A stretch of DNA of 36,478 bases, taken from a virus. The position numbers were made by a program, and so were the translations under genes. The stretch lies in IMG/VR virus record IMGVR_UViG_3300025322_000545, positions 1 to 36,478 of that record. The stretch is one strand, 5' to 3'. This document shows, in pieces, positions 23,346-31,231 of the stretch. Within the stretch, counting starts at the first letter, position 1; every line of letters starts with the position of its first letter. The notes below the pieces were generated by a model that was not told where the DNA came from, did no database searches, and saw only the letters and a program-made list of their open reading frames with translations.

Positions 23346-23893
23346 TATAGGAAGGATGAATACTTTGGAGTAAATTCTTTCCCGTTATAATCCACATAAT
23401 CTGTCGGAGCAAACGAAGTGCAATACCATTGTATTGCCGAAATAGATGTTAATGCTTCATTCCATTTCTGTTCTGCAAACCTTGCTGCATTTTCAGGAGA
23501 ATTATTATTGGCAACTTCTGACTGATTAATCGTCACGCCGGATTGAGAGTGTTTTGTTTGTGTATCGAAAACAAATTCAGAATAGATCAAAGAAATCAAG
23601 ACATCCTTTAGTCCTTTGCTTTCTCGAATGGAGTTCCATGAATTGGATTCCCATACCCAGCCAGACGAATTAGTGTCGTCTAACATAAACGCATCTTCAA
23701 TTGCTGCGTATATTGGGTCTTGGGTAGGCTGAGATTTATCGTCTATGTAAAGCTGTCCGAGCGTAGCCCCTAAAATAAGCTTAATGAATCTTTCCTCGAA
23801 ACGTGTAATGTATGCTTGAAGTATTCCGTCATTCTGTACGGATCGAGCCAGAACATGAAATCCAGCAAAGTCAGAGAGTTGAACTAAAATCAT
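23345..23893 (-). CDS. head-tail connector-like protein (DUF6712-like)
   Basis: A 182-residue, mostly helical protein. The pattern ILQAYITRFEERFIKLILGATLGQLY (residues ~23-50), then SRESKGLKDVLISLIYSEFV and NAARFAEQKWNEALTSISAI, resembles Bacteroidota phage proteins of the DUF6712 type that take the place of gp6/gp15-like head-tail adaptors. It overlaps the upstream glycosyltransferase gene by 23 bases. Role in joining portal and tail is inferred from family likeness and gene order. Confidence 0.55.
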   Translation of the reverse strand: MILVQLSDFAGFHVLARSVQNDGILQAYITRFEERFIKLILGATLGQLYIDDKSQPTQDPIYAAIEDAFMLDDTNSSGWVWESNSWNSIRESKGLKDVLISLIYSEFVFDTQTKHSQSGVTINQSEVANNNSPENAARFAEQKWNEALTSISAIQWYCTSFAPTDYVDYNGKEFTPKYSSFL

Positions 23894-24599
23894 TTTGTAA
23901 ATATAAGGATTTTATTTGTTCCATTTGTCGGGGAAATTCTTGGTCAAAAATTATTGGATATGCGGGAACGAAATTAAAATCGAATGTTTCCATCTTCGTC
24001 AATCCTACATCTGTTTTTATATCTACCGCTATCCCGCAGTCCTTCATGAGTAACTGTCTTTCTTTTATTCCCTGTAATGCCAATCTTCTGGAGCAAGTAA
24101 TATCCAGTCCTCTGTTTGTCCTCTCGTCGCCCCACGGCTTCCAATAAATTTTATCCAGTAGTTTTCTACTAAATAATCTTCCGCAGCCAATAGTAAAAGG
24201 TGATTTTGATCCTATGAACCCAAGATGCCTTATGGCTTTTTTTGTCTTGGCTGAATAAAAATATAAGTCTTTTAATCCAGTAAGATGCTCGTCTTCCGGG
24301 GTACAATTCTTTTGATAAAAATCTATTAATGATGTGCTTAGTAAATCATCGGAGCCGATCAACAATACTGCGTCCGGCGTGTACTCCTGTGCCTTTTGAA
24401 ATAGGGCTGCAAACTTGTAGGAAAGCGGTGTATTGGGATATTCGAAATAATCCCATCCGCACGACTCAACTAATTGCTTACTCGTTTCGCCTTCGCTGCC
24501 TACTGCAAGGCGTTTTAAATTCAGGTTGCGATAATACGGAAGGATTATCTTGGTGAGTTCCGGTCTTTCGTGTACAGCCGTTACGATTAGTATCTTCAT
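23871..24599 (-). CDS. glycosyltransferase-like protein, GT-A fold
   Basis: A 242-residue protein beginning MKILIVTAVHERPELTKII, as GT2-type GT-A enzymes do. The DxD-type site is LLIGSDDLLS (residues ~79-88, Asp84/85), and later GFIGSKSPFTIGCGRLFSR fits the acceptor half with the GCGR loop. No membrane anchor. It lies between the major capsid gene and the connector gene, away from the other two glycosyltransferases by four structural genes. Likely donor is a nucleotide sugar; the acceptor may be a virion protein, but this is inference. Confidence 0.7.
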   Translation of the reverse strand: MKILIVTAVHERPELTKIILPYYRNLNLKRLAVGSEGETSKQLVESCGWDYFEYPNTPLSYKFAALFQKAQEYTPDAVLLIGSDDLLSTSLIDFYQKNCTPEDEHLTGLKDLYFYSAKTKKAIRHLGFIGSKSPFTIGCGRLFSRKLLDKIYWKPWGDERTNRGLDITCSRRLALQGIKERQLLMKDCGIAVDIKTDVGLTKMETFDFNFVPAYPIIFDQEFPRQMEQIKSLYLQNDFSSTL

Positions 24600-24602
24600 T
24601 TT

Positions 24603-24704
24603 TTAATTCATGCAGATATTAATGTGTATAAAATCCGCATCTATAAAGCTAACTGGATTTGTTATCTCGAATACCTGAAATATATAATCGGTAATTATTA
24701 TCAT
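24603..24704 (-). CDS. possible 33-aa peptide between capsid terminator and glycosyltransferase
   Basis: An open frame from ATG 24704 to TAA 24603 encodes MIIITDYIFQVFEITNPVSF followed by 13 residues rich in Ile and Asp. It begins just after TATATTTG (24715-24708, TAnnTTTG-like) and stops four bases before the next ATG. It fills an otherwise empty 170-base gap. With no family and short length, it may be only a leader. Confidence 0.3.
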   Translation of the reverse strand: MIIITDYIFQVFEITNPVSFIDADFIHINICMN

Positions 24705-24721
24705 TGACAAATATACAAAAT

Positions 24722-24753
24722 AAAAAAGCCACACCGTATGGCGTGGCTTTTTT
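24722..24753. terminator. bidirectional intrinsic terminator after the capsid gene
   Basis: AAAAAAGCCACACC (24722-24735), loop GTAT, GGCGTGGCTTTTTT (24740-24753) form a 14-base stem with one G:U or A:C-type mismatch and A/T tails on both sides, so it can act in either direction. On the minus strand it lies 18 bases after the capsid gene stop. It would let capsid be produced in excess of downstream genes. Confidence 0.88.
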
Positions 24754-24771
24754 ATAAACTACTTTTAAAAA

Positions 24772-26187
24772 TTATGTAGTAACATTGATGTCTGCAATCG
24801 AAGTCGCAAAGTCACCAGTTACAAATGCTCCTGCATAATTGGTTTTGATATAATGTACTGCACGAACTTCGCCCATGATGGTAACGAGGTTCTTTGTGAA
24901 GTCATCATTCTCCCATCCGATAGAGATAGCGATGTCCTTACGCATTAACACGCGGGACTTAGTGAAATCGCCTACAAGGTAATCTCCCTCAGTCATTCCG
25001 GTGTTAGTGATAACAGGTACGCCCTTTACCATTCCGCCAACTCTGTCGGCATAAGGATAAATAACATATTCGCCTGTTGTATTTTTCTCCAATTCCATCT
25101 TCGCTAAATCGTTCGGGTGAAGAACAATGTAGTTAGGCTGAAACTCTGCATTTTGAACCTGAGTAATCGCAAGGCGCAGAACGTCATAACGATTCGCATC
25201 AAAGATTGAATCCTGAAAAGGAACCGTATTGAAGTTCGTTGCGCTTGGAATAATTCCGGTCATATTAGGAGCAACTCCGTTTCCTAACAGAACTTGTTGA
25301 TCTAAACGCAGCTTGATAAGCTCGATCAGTTCGCTGTTTATCTCGGAACGCATGAAGTCAACATCATCCAGCATCTCGGTAGATACTTTGATGTAGGCAG
25401 TGATCTTTCGAACTTCTGCTGATTTCTCAACAATGTCAAAGTCCGTTTGATGTTTGCCTTGTCCTTCCGCCGTGATTTCAGCTTCGCCGTCATCCGGGTT
25501 TGCTTGCTCTGCCCATTGTACAAACTTTTTAAGGGTCGTACCTAAGTTTACAATTTCCAAGATAAAAGGCATTCTGCGAACGATACGTGTAAGCCCCGAT
25601 TCGTATTGTGCAAGTGTGAAAGGAATACTATCCGTTCCTACTGCATCAATATTCGCCGTAGTCATTGTACCAACGGTTTTCAATTCCATTGTTCTATGAT
25701 CTCCCTTAGACATTGGTTTGAATGCACCATCTTTGTCGAACATCAATGCTTTGTATCCCTCTAAAAGAACTTCGGCTAATCTGCCGGTTTTCTTTTGTTT
25801 AGGAATTTCTTGCAAAGCCTTAACGCCGAGTCCGATTTCGTCAATCTGGGTTTTTAGTTTGTCCAGATCTTCTTTTGATGTAGCCGTCTTGATTTTCTCA
25901 GCGAGTCCCTTGATGGATTGCATATCTGCATTTCCATCAATCAGAGCCTTAAAGTCGACTGCCATTTGGCTCTTAATCTTTTCCAATAATGCTTTCTCTT
26001 CGTCCGCTGCGGTTGGTGCAGTGCTTCCCAATATACCTGATGGCATAGGAAGGAAAGGCATTGCGATCATTGCTGCTGCGAAGATTCCTGCGAATACCAG
26101 CCCTATGGGCGATAGGCAGAAGAAAGAAATAATGGCGAGCATAAAGCCATTAAGTCCCTTGATTCGGTTGTTAAATTTCTTTTTCAT
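24772..26187 (-). CDS. HK97-fold major capsid protein with hydrophobic N-terminus
   Basis: A 471-residue protein. Residues ~60-130 are a charged coiled coil (delta/scaffold domain); residues ~170-471 show HK97-type features: a P-loop/A-domain pattern with AEQANPDDGEAEITAEGQG, ITAYIKVSTEMLDD, VLLGNGVAPNMTGII, PNYIVLHPNDLAKMELEKN and the C-terminal VHYIKTNYAGAFVTGDF. Unusually, residues ~12-48 form a hydrophobic stretch (FMLAIISFFCLSPIGLVFAG and more) before the delta domain. The prohead protease encoded just upstream probably removes this region. It is followed by a terminator, as expected for an abundant protein. Confidence 0.88.
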   Translation of the reverse strand: MKKKFNNRIKGLNGFMLAIISFFCLSPIGLVFAGIFAAAMIAMPFLPMPSGILGSTAPTAADEEKALLEKIKSQMAVDFKALIDGNADMQSIKGLAEKIKTATSKEDLDKLKTQIDEIGLGVKALQEIPKQKKTGRLAEVLLEGYKALMFDKDGAFKPMSKGDHRTMELKTVGTMTTANIDAVGTDSIPFTLAQYESGLTRIVRRMPFILEIVNLGTTLKKFVQWAEQANPDDGEAEITAEGQGKHQTDFDIVEKSAEVRKITAYIKVSTEMLDDVDFMRSEINSELIELIKLRLDQQVLLGNGVAPNMTGIIPSATNFNTVPFQDSIFDANRYDVLRLAITQVQNAEFQPNYIVLHPNDLAKMELEKNTTGEYVIYPYADRVGGMVKGVPVITNTGMTEGDYLVGDFTKSRVLMRKDIAISIGWENDDFTKNLVTIMGEVRAVHYIKTNYAGAFVTGDFATSIADINVTT

Positions 26188-26286
26188 AGATAAAATAGTT
26201 AAAGGTTGATTTTTATTATCAAGCTTTTCTGTTTACCTATGAAGCGGGTCTGCTATGAGAGTGCTTCGGCAGTAAGGGAGGCAGGC

Positions 26287-27144
26287 TTATAAACTTTCGG
26301 TAATATTACGCAAATTTATTTTAATAGGAACAATTTCTTTTTCAACAGACTTTTCTATAGCAATAGGAGCAACCTTGATTATTTGAATTTCATTCATTAA
26401 TTCGCTCATCATTTGCTTTATCTGGAGTACCTGTACTTCGAATGTGTGCATCATTTCGTCGGATTGCATTCCGCTCTTTAGGGTCTTAATCAGTTTGTCC
26501 ATTCTTGTCTGTAATGCCAGCAAGGTTGCATCCTTGTTTCCGGATTTGATTCCAAGAAAAGGCGTTAATGAGTTTGCACCAAACGCCACGGTACTTCCTT
26601 CGAATAGTTCAATTTCCTTTACGGCAAAGATTACGTCTTTCTCTGCTGCTTCTTTTGGATTGATTAATTCGTCAATGATTTCCCTATACCCATCTGTGCC
26701 TCTCTCCATCATTTCAATTTGTTTGTAACGAAATCCTATGGAGTGATTATCATAGATGCCCTCCTGGTAATTTATCAGAGTATCGTTGCCAAGAGTAGTG
26801 TCTGACATTTTTGTCTCAAAATATATTCCGGTAATTCCGTCAATAGTTTTTTCTCGGAGCACCATTAGTTTTCCCGGGAGCATTGTCAAATCATGATTAA
26901 CTGCGTGTTTTATTTTTGCCACCGCCTCGCTCTCTACGCCGCGTGCTTTGATAGATCGCTTTGCTGCACCGGGGAGCAAAACATCATTATCCGAATCAAG
27001 GAAGTTATACGAGTTAAAGAATCCTGTCACTATTCGTTTTGTCAGGTCTACTTCTTTTATAGAAGCCTTTCCTATGCCGGAAGCCTTCACTTGATAGTGA
27101 GTGTTCTTTTTATCCTTGAGCGCACTTTCGATATTGGTATTCAT
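26287..27144 (-). CDS. HK97 family prohead protease
   Basis: A 285-residue protein. The N-terminal half has the family features: RIVTGFFNSYNFLDSDNDVLLPGA (38-60), NHDLTMLPGK with the catalytic His84, and NHSIGFRYKQ with the catalytic Ser135. The C-terminal ~110 residues are charged coiled coil and may act in scaffolding, as in protease-scaffold fusions. It matures the capsid by removing the delta domain during head assembly. The ATG overlaps the stop of the 59-aa gene. About 100 bases separate it from the capsid gene, enough for a capsid leader. Confidence 0.85.
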   Translation of the reverse strand: MNTNIESALKDKKNTHYQVKASGIGKASIKEVDLTKRIVTGFFNSYNFLDSDNDVLLPGAAKRSIKARGVESEAVAKIKHAVNHDLTMLPGKLMVLREKTIDGITGIYFETKMSDTTLGNDTLINYQEGIYDNHSIGFRYKQIEMMERGTDGYREIIDELINPKEAAEKDVIFAVKEIELFEGSTVAFGANSLTPFLGIKSGNKDATLLALQTRMDKLIKTLKSGMQSDEMMHTFEVQVLQIKQMMSELMNEIQIIKVAPIAIEKSVEKEIVPIKINLRNITESL

Positions 27145-27320
27145 TTGTTTTGAAGATTCATTAATGGTTTTGTTTCTCTGTCGAGTACTTCCTGCCTTAC
27201 AGACCGCTTTAGGTTTTTAACCTTCTGCATGAACCTGAGCCGCTTTGAGAAGGTCATGTAGATTTTCTTTTTCCTCTTCTTGAAAGGACTTGATATTTTT
27301 AATTTGTCGAGTAGGCTCAT
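27141..27320 (-). CDS. 59-aa basic protein between portal and protease
   Basis: Translation of 27320..27141 gives MSLLDKLKISSPFKKRKKK, then IYMTFSKRLRFMQKVKNLKR and SVRQEVLDRETKPLMNLQNK. It is coupled by ATGA overlaps to both the portal stop and the protease start, which strongly supports real translation. The basic first half (KKRKKK, KRLR) suggests nucleic-acid or portal contact. No known family; the position suggests a head assembly factor. Confidence 0.6.
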   Translation of the reverse strand: MSLLDKLKISSPFKKRKKKIYMTFSKRLRFMQKVKNLKRSVRQEVLDRETKPLMNLQNK

Positions 27321-28705
27321 GCTATCGGTTGTATTACTACTGAAACTAATTGTGCGGTTAATATATCCATCGCTTGACTTAATGATGTACTCAACGCAGT
27401 ATCGCCAGCTGTGTTAGCTCTTTCCCTTGCTAACGCCAATTGCTGAAGTGCTAAAGGAATTTTTCCAAGACTGTCGGTATTTGCTGCCTGAACTATTTCA
27501 TCAGCAAGTTCAACGTCCATCATCTGAGCGTATGTTTCCCGGCTGATTATATTATCGGCAAGCATCAGCGAAAGTCTTTCTGCTTCGATCTTCTGTACTT
27601 GTTCTTCCCGGAGTTCGTCTTCTTTCAAAATAGGCAGCCAAGAATAATCAGCAATAAGTTTTAACCCCTGTTCCGTTAAGCCTAATTCATTTGACAATGT
27701 ATTCATCAGGTCGTCGGCTTCCGGCTGTATTGTATTCTGATAAGTCATTATTAGTCCTTGCTTTTTATTTTCAAATGTAGCCCCTTTGATTGACGGAAAT
27801 ACATCCCTGTCCATTCCATAGGCAGAAAGTATGGCTGCAAAATCATCCTCGACCTCTTCCATAAATAACATATCCTTCATTGGATAGCTCATTGCCTCCC
27901 ATTTCAGGGCAGAGTTGGTGATTGCGATATGGCTCTTATTGGAATAAATATTTCTGTCTTTATTGAACTGATTTTCTATCCTGGCTCTTTCGTCCTGTCC
28001 GAGCGGAATTGCTCCAGCATTGTCTTTTGCTTGATTGGAAAGTATTCCAAACATTCCCTTCTCTGTGATAATAACATTGCGACTTTTTAGCGAGGCGATA
28101 ATATTACTGACTGGAAGAGTAAGCGAAAGAATCTTGCTGATCCCTTTGCCGTGTTCAGGATGATAATTTTCTGTTTTATAGATAATATCCGATACTTGAT
28201 ATTTTTCTTCCTGCCCATTCCATTTGAGAATATATTCCTTGATTATGTCTTCTATTTTTGTTTGCTTAAACATTTTACCTGTCCATAATACCTCCATAAG
28301 CCCGCTCGGTAAATTCCATAGTGCCTTTGGATCCGATGTCGACGTTGCTCTCAACTTATAGATGAAGTTGCTTGCAAAAATATCTTTATAGATCGAATAC
28401 TGCGTAACCCATTCTTCAAATGACTGTATAGGCGTTGGCTTCTTCAATAGATCAAGGACTGCATGATTTTCTATCTCTTTGTCCTCTTTTATATCGAAAA
28501 GTTTTACCGACATATTTGACATCATTTCCGCTCGCTTATTTATTACGATCTGCAAATGCGGACAGTCTAAATATGGGCGCATCAAGTCTGCCGTATCAAC
28601 AAGTACAGGGGAATTAGAATTAAAAAAAATATTAGAAAAATAAGTCGACGAAGTTGGCGTGGCTTTGTTCCATTGCCAAGAAAAGAATCGCTGAAAAACA
28701 TTCAT
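27317..28705 (-). CDS. phage portal protein (HK97 type)
   Basis: A 462-residue protein between terminase and protease genes. It shows the portal pattern: CPHLQIVINKRAEMMSNMSV (~49-68), NHAVLDLLKKPTPIQSFEEW (~81-100), a wing/stem region with IYKTENYHPEHGKGISKILS, and FMEEVEDDFAAILSAYGMDRDVF (~281-303), the conserved core. The C-terminus is helical and acidic. It forms the dodecameric DNA entry ring. The stop overlaps the start of the 59-aa gene. HK97-type assignment is from pattern and gene order. Confidence 0.85.
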   Translation of the reverse strand: MNVFQRFFSWQWNKATPTSSTYFSNIFFNSNSPVLVDTADLMRPYLDCPHLQIVINKRAEMMSNMSVKLFDIKEDKEIENHAVLDLLKKPTPIQSFEEWVTQYSIYKDIFASNFIYKLRATSTSDPKALWNLPSGLMEVLWTGKMFKQTKIEDIIKEYILKWNGQEEKYQVSDIIYKTENYHPEHGKGISKILSLTLPVSNIIASLKSRNVIITEKGMFGILSNQAKDNAGAIPLGQDERARIENQFNKDRNIYSNKSHIAITNSALKWEAMSYPMKDMLFMEEVEDDFAAILSAYGMDRDVFPSIKGATFENKKQGLIMTYQNTIQPEADDLMNTLSNELGLTEQGLKLIADYSWLPILKEDELREEQVQKIEAERLSLMLADNIISRETYAQMMDVELADEIVQAANTDSLGKIPLALQQLALARERANTAGDTALSTSLSQAMDILTAQLVSVVIQPIA

Positions 28706-28726
28706 GACACAAAGATATTAATAATT

Positions 28727-28915
28727 TCAATTGAAAAATTGTTTTCCAAATGCAATAATTCTCTTGGCTGGATTTTTGGAGCATGGATCACAAAGATATA
28801 CACCGCAAAGATTACAATACTTTACTTGCTTCTTCTTGTAATCTTTATCTACAAGCACACAGCAACGACATAGTCTGTACTTGTAGGCGTTCTTTTGACA
28901 CGAAGGACAACTCAT
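28727..28915 (-). CDS. small Zn-ribbon protein beside the large terminase (62 aa)
   Basis: A 62-residue protein with four Cys pairs: CPSC, CRCC, CNLC and CDPC, so it can bind two zinc ions. The C-terminus is basic and aromatic (KRIIAFGKQFFN). The ATG overlaps the terminase stop (ATGA). Such Zn-knuckle proteins beside terL occur in several phages and may assist packaging or the head; the role is not established. Confidence 0.6.
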   Translation of the reverse strand: MSCPSCQKNAYKYRLCRCCVLVDKDYKKKQVKYCNLCGVYLCDPCSKNPAKRIIAFGKQFFN

Positions 28916-30180
28916 GGCTGGAATAAATGAGGAAGAAATCCCTGAATGAAGTTTGCAAGTCCCGATAAACTATCCGGAGCATCGTCATGCTTGCTCGATC
29001 CATCCTTCATGTAAGCAAGTAACTGCCGCATGAATAAATCATAGTCGCTGCCGGGAACAATTTCGGATTCATCAAGGAAGTAACAATATTCTTTTATGAA
29101 TCCATACTGCAAAAGTATTCGTGTGTGTTTATTGTTTGTATTGCTCACTGACAAAATCTTCTCGACAGGAACTAATTGCCGCAGCATCTTGATAAAAACA
29201 CTGCCCTGATTGTTTGCCTCTACACGAACATACTCTGGGTTGTTTTTCTTTATCATTCCAGAAACCATTGGGAGCGTTACGTCTACATTTGCTCGCGTGA
29301 AAAGAATATCTGTAATGAATATCTTCTTTGAAAATATATCCGCCATTGGCATGGAAAAGTAGTCGTCTCCTTCGTCCGCTATGTCCGCATATCCTAAAGT
29401 AGCTTCTTTGCCTTGCGGCTTATAATTCTTTAAAGAAAACCGCTTCAATTCTTTTTTATCAAACAAAACACCCTCCAGCTTTACATCCCAGTTCCCCTTT
29501 ACAAATACTTCATATTCGTGTTCTGGCATATTCTTTTGTAAGCTGTCCAGATATTCTTTAGATATATATGGGTTGTCCGTAATTAGTGCATTTATAAACG
29601 CCCATCCTGGCTTTAATCTTCCCTCTCTCCATTTGTCGTAAAAGGTTTCCTTCACCCATCCATTAGAAGGATTGCAAGTACCGATTATTTTTATAGGGAC
29701 TCTCCCCGCTTCAGCCCAGCTACCAGATCGCTCTATTAATTTATAAAATGTTTGTGGTTGCATTTCGTTTATTTCATCCATTCCCGCTCCGTTTATTTCG
29801 AGTCCTCGAAATCTATTCAAGTCTTTGTCTTCATTAAAACTTTCTCCCATAAATATTATTTGCGATCCGTTATTAAAAGTTACCGTATTGGTTTCCCTAT
29901 TCCAATCTTTCACATATTGTAAATACCCTTTGTCGAGAAAATTAGTTTGAAATGTTGGCAGCAAATTTCGTTTCAATGTCGGCATATTCTCCCGAACTAT
30001 TACCCATCTGGATTTGGGATATTGAAAACAAAATTTTAGAAATCTACCAAGAAGAAAAATACTTTTGCCTCCACGAATACCGCCGCCGTAAATAAGTATT
30101 GTATTATTTTGAAGTAGCCGGTTCGCTTCCTGTTGCTTCAGGGTTAACCGTATCGTCTGGCTTTGCTGGGGCGGTGTCAT
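28912..30180 (-). CDS. terL: terminase large subunit (ATPase/nuclease)
   Basis: A 422-residue packaging motor protein, starting at the ATG at 30180 (a TTG precedes it). N-terminal ATPase: Walker A GGGIRGGKS (residues ~32-40), Walker B GAGMDE (~131-136) and motif III GTCNPS (~167-172). C-terminal RNase-H-like nuclease: LGYADIAD with catalytic Asp (~266), VRVEANNQG with Glu (~321) and HDDAPDS with Asp (~400-403). It cuts concatemers and drives DNA into the prohead. It overlaps the small terminase gene by 77 bases in another frame. Confidence 0.9.
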   Translation of the reverse strand: MTPPQQSQTIRLTLKQQEANRLLQNNTILIYGGGIRGGKSIFLLGRFLKFCFQYPKSRWVIVRENMPTLKRNLLPTFQTNFLDKGYLQYVKDWNRETNTVTFNNGSQIIFMGESFNEDKDLNRFRGLEINGAGMDEINEMQPQTFYKLIERSGSWAEAGRVPIKIIGTCNPSNGWVKETFYDKWREGRLKPGWAFINALITDNPYISKEYLDSLQKNMPEHEYEVFVKGNWDVKLEGVLFDKKELKRFSLKNYKPQGKEATLGYADIADEGDDYFSMPMADIFSKKIFITDILFTRANVDVTLPMVSGMIKKNNPEYVRVEANNQGSVFIKMLRQLVPVEKILSVSNTNNKHTRILLQYGFIKEYCYFLDESEIVPGSDYDLFMRQLLAYMKDGSSKHDDAPDSLSGLANFIQGFLPHLFQP

Positions 30181-30511
30181 CAATGATGAGTGGTAAATTA
30201 ACTACATTCTGATTTATTGTTTGTACAGGCAATCCATCTACTCGGTTCATAATTCTTTCGGCTGATTTGCTATCGGGATCAAGTTTGGCGCGAAGCGTCA
30301 TTTTAGCCATGATTATTTCTCTATTAGTTGGGGGATTTTTTGTATCTGAAAATATTTTTTTTATTTCCTCATCTTCCATGTCTTTTATGCTTGCCTCCAT
30401 ATCAAGCAACGCTTCAAGAACTGCTTTAAAAGATTTCCCTTTGGGTCTCCCATTCGGGTTCCCGGATTCACCTGGACTAAATTGAGTTTCTTTGTTTGGA
30501 AATTCTCCCAT
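30104..30511 (-). CDS. DUF5681-like protein, putative terminase small subunit
   Basis: I place the start at the ATG at 30511 (MGEFPNKETQFSPGESGNPNG), since the longer frame begins at TTG. Residues ~13-26 (SGNPNGRPKGKSFKA) form the GNP.GRP.G motif of DUF5681. The rest is helical (DMEASIKDMEDEEIKKIF, EIIMAKMTLRAKLDPDSKSAER) with an acidic, Pro-rich tail. Proteins of this type lie directly before terL in many phages and probably act as DNA-recognition small terminase. Its 3' end overlaps the terL start. Confidence 0.7.
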   Translation of the reverse strand: MGEFPNKETQFSPGESGNPNGRPKGKSFKAVLEALLDMEASIKDMEDEEIKKIFSDTKNPPTNREIIMAKMTLRAKLDPDSKSAERIMNRVDGLPVQTINQNVVNLPLIIDDTAPAKPDDTVNPEATGSEPATSK

Positions 30512-30546
30512 ACTTTCACCTGTTTGAAACCTGTTATACCGCAAAG

Positions 30547-30915
30547 TTACAAATTAAAAATAACTTGCTTAAATTCTTCCAATGATCGGACTATTGCATA
30601 CTGCAACCCCATTTGCTTACAATGGGTTTCAAATATAAATTGTTTGTTCGATTGTTTTCCATTTGGTATCTTGACCTCCACGAATAACCAAGTCGGAAAT
30701 GATGCCATATTACACGTTGGTTCTCTTTTATGGCATACAATCAGATCGGCGCATCCAGAATAAAGTCCCGTGGCTATCAGTTTCGTCACCCTGGCTGCGT
30801 TTGATTCGTTGGGGACGCTAAATATCATACAGCGAGGGTTATAATGCGCTAAACAGTACGTATTGCGATACCACAGAACAATGGATTGTTGGATGGATGC
30901 TTCGGATTGTATCAT
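30547..30915 (-). CDS. VRR-NUC domain nuclease
   Basis: A 122-residue stand-alone VRR-NUC enzyme of the PD-(D/E)xK superfamily. Motifs: SEASIQQSIVLWYR (helix 1), FSVPNES, the catalytic Asp in YSGCADLIV (~residues 53-61), VEVK (~79-82, ExK) and SNKQFIFETHCKQMG with the conserved Gln. VRR-NUC proteins cut branched or single-stranded structures, and phage versions are linked to replication or packaging. It stands between the origin-like spacer and the terminase genes. Confidence 0.82.
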   Translation of the reverse strand: MIQSEASIQQSIVLWYRNTYCLAHYNPRCMIFSVPNESNAARVTKLIATGLYSGCADLIVCHKREPTCNMASFPTWLFVEVKIPNGKQSNKQFIFETHCKQMGLQYAIVRSLEEFKQVIFNL

Positions 30916-30940
30916 ATTTAAAAAATCATGTTAATTTTAT

Positions 30941-31211
30941 TGTAAATGATGTAAATGAAAAATATTTGCCATTTACAAATTTTTTACAAACGTAATATCG
31001 TTGTAACTACTTGTATATTATAATATTATTATTAAATTTTATATAGAAGATGTTGTCTGTAAAAATTGTAAATGGATTTTAGGCAGTTTATAGAAAATGG
31101 ATTGTTGTAATGAAGTTGCGAAAAGTGCTTTTGTCCATTTACAATTTACAAACGCTGTAATCTATTGATTATTAGTTAGTTATTTGTAAATGGAAAAGTA
31201 AATGTAAATGG
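30941..31211. other. iteron-like repeat array, candidate replication origin
   Basis: The 316-base gene-free stretch 30916-31231 is very AT-rich and holds many copies of TGTAAATGG/A in both orientations: 30941-30949, 30950-30958, 30969-30977 (inverse), 31067-31075, 31135-31143 (inverse), 31185-31193 and 31203-31211. There are also partial copies near 31144-31150, 31198-31204, 31218-31224 and 31230-31237. Dense short repeats beside an AT-rich segment, directly downstream of the primase-helicase gene, fit an origin with iterons for initiator binding. A multi-site operator is the main alternative. Confidence 0.6.
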
Positions 31212-31231
31212 ATTTTTATTTACAGCGGTGT

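Noticed and set aside
26188-26286. Structured leader of the capsid gene
   Set aside because: Only short stems such as GAAGC/GCTTC are seen; nothing beyond chance pairing.
30916-31231. CRISPR array
   Set aside because: The repeats are only about nine bases, in both orientations and irregularly spaced, with no cas genes.
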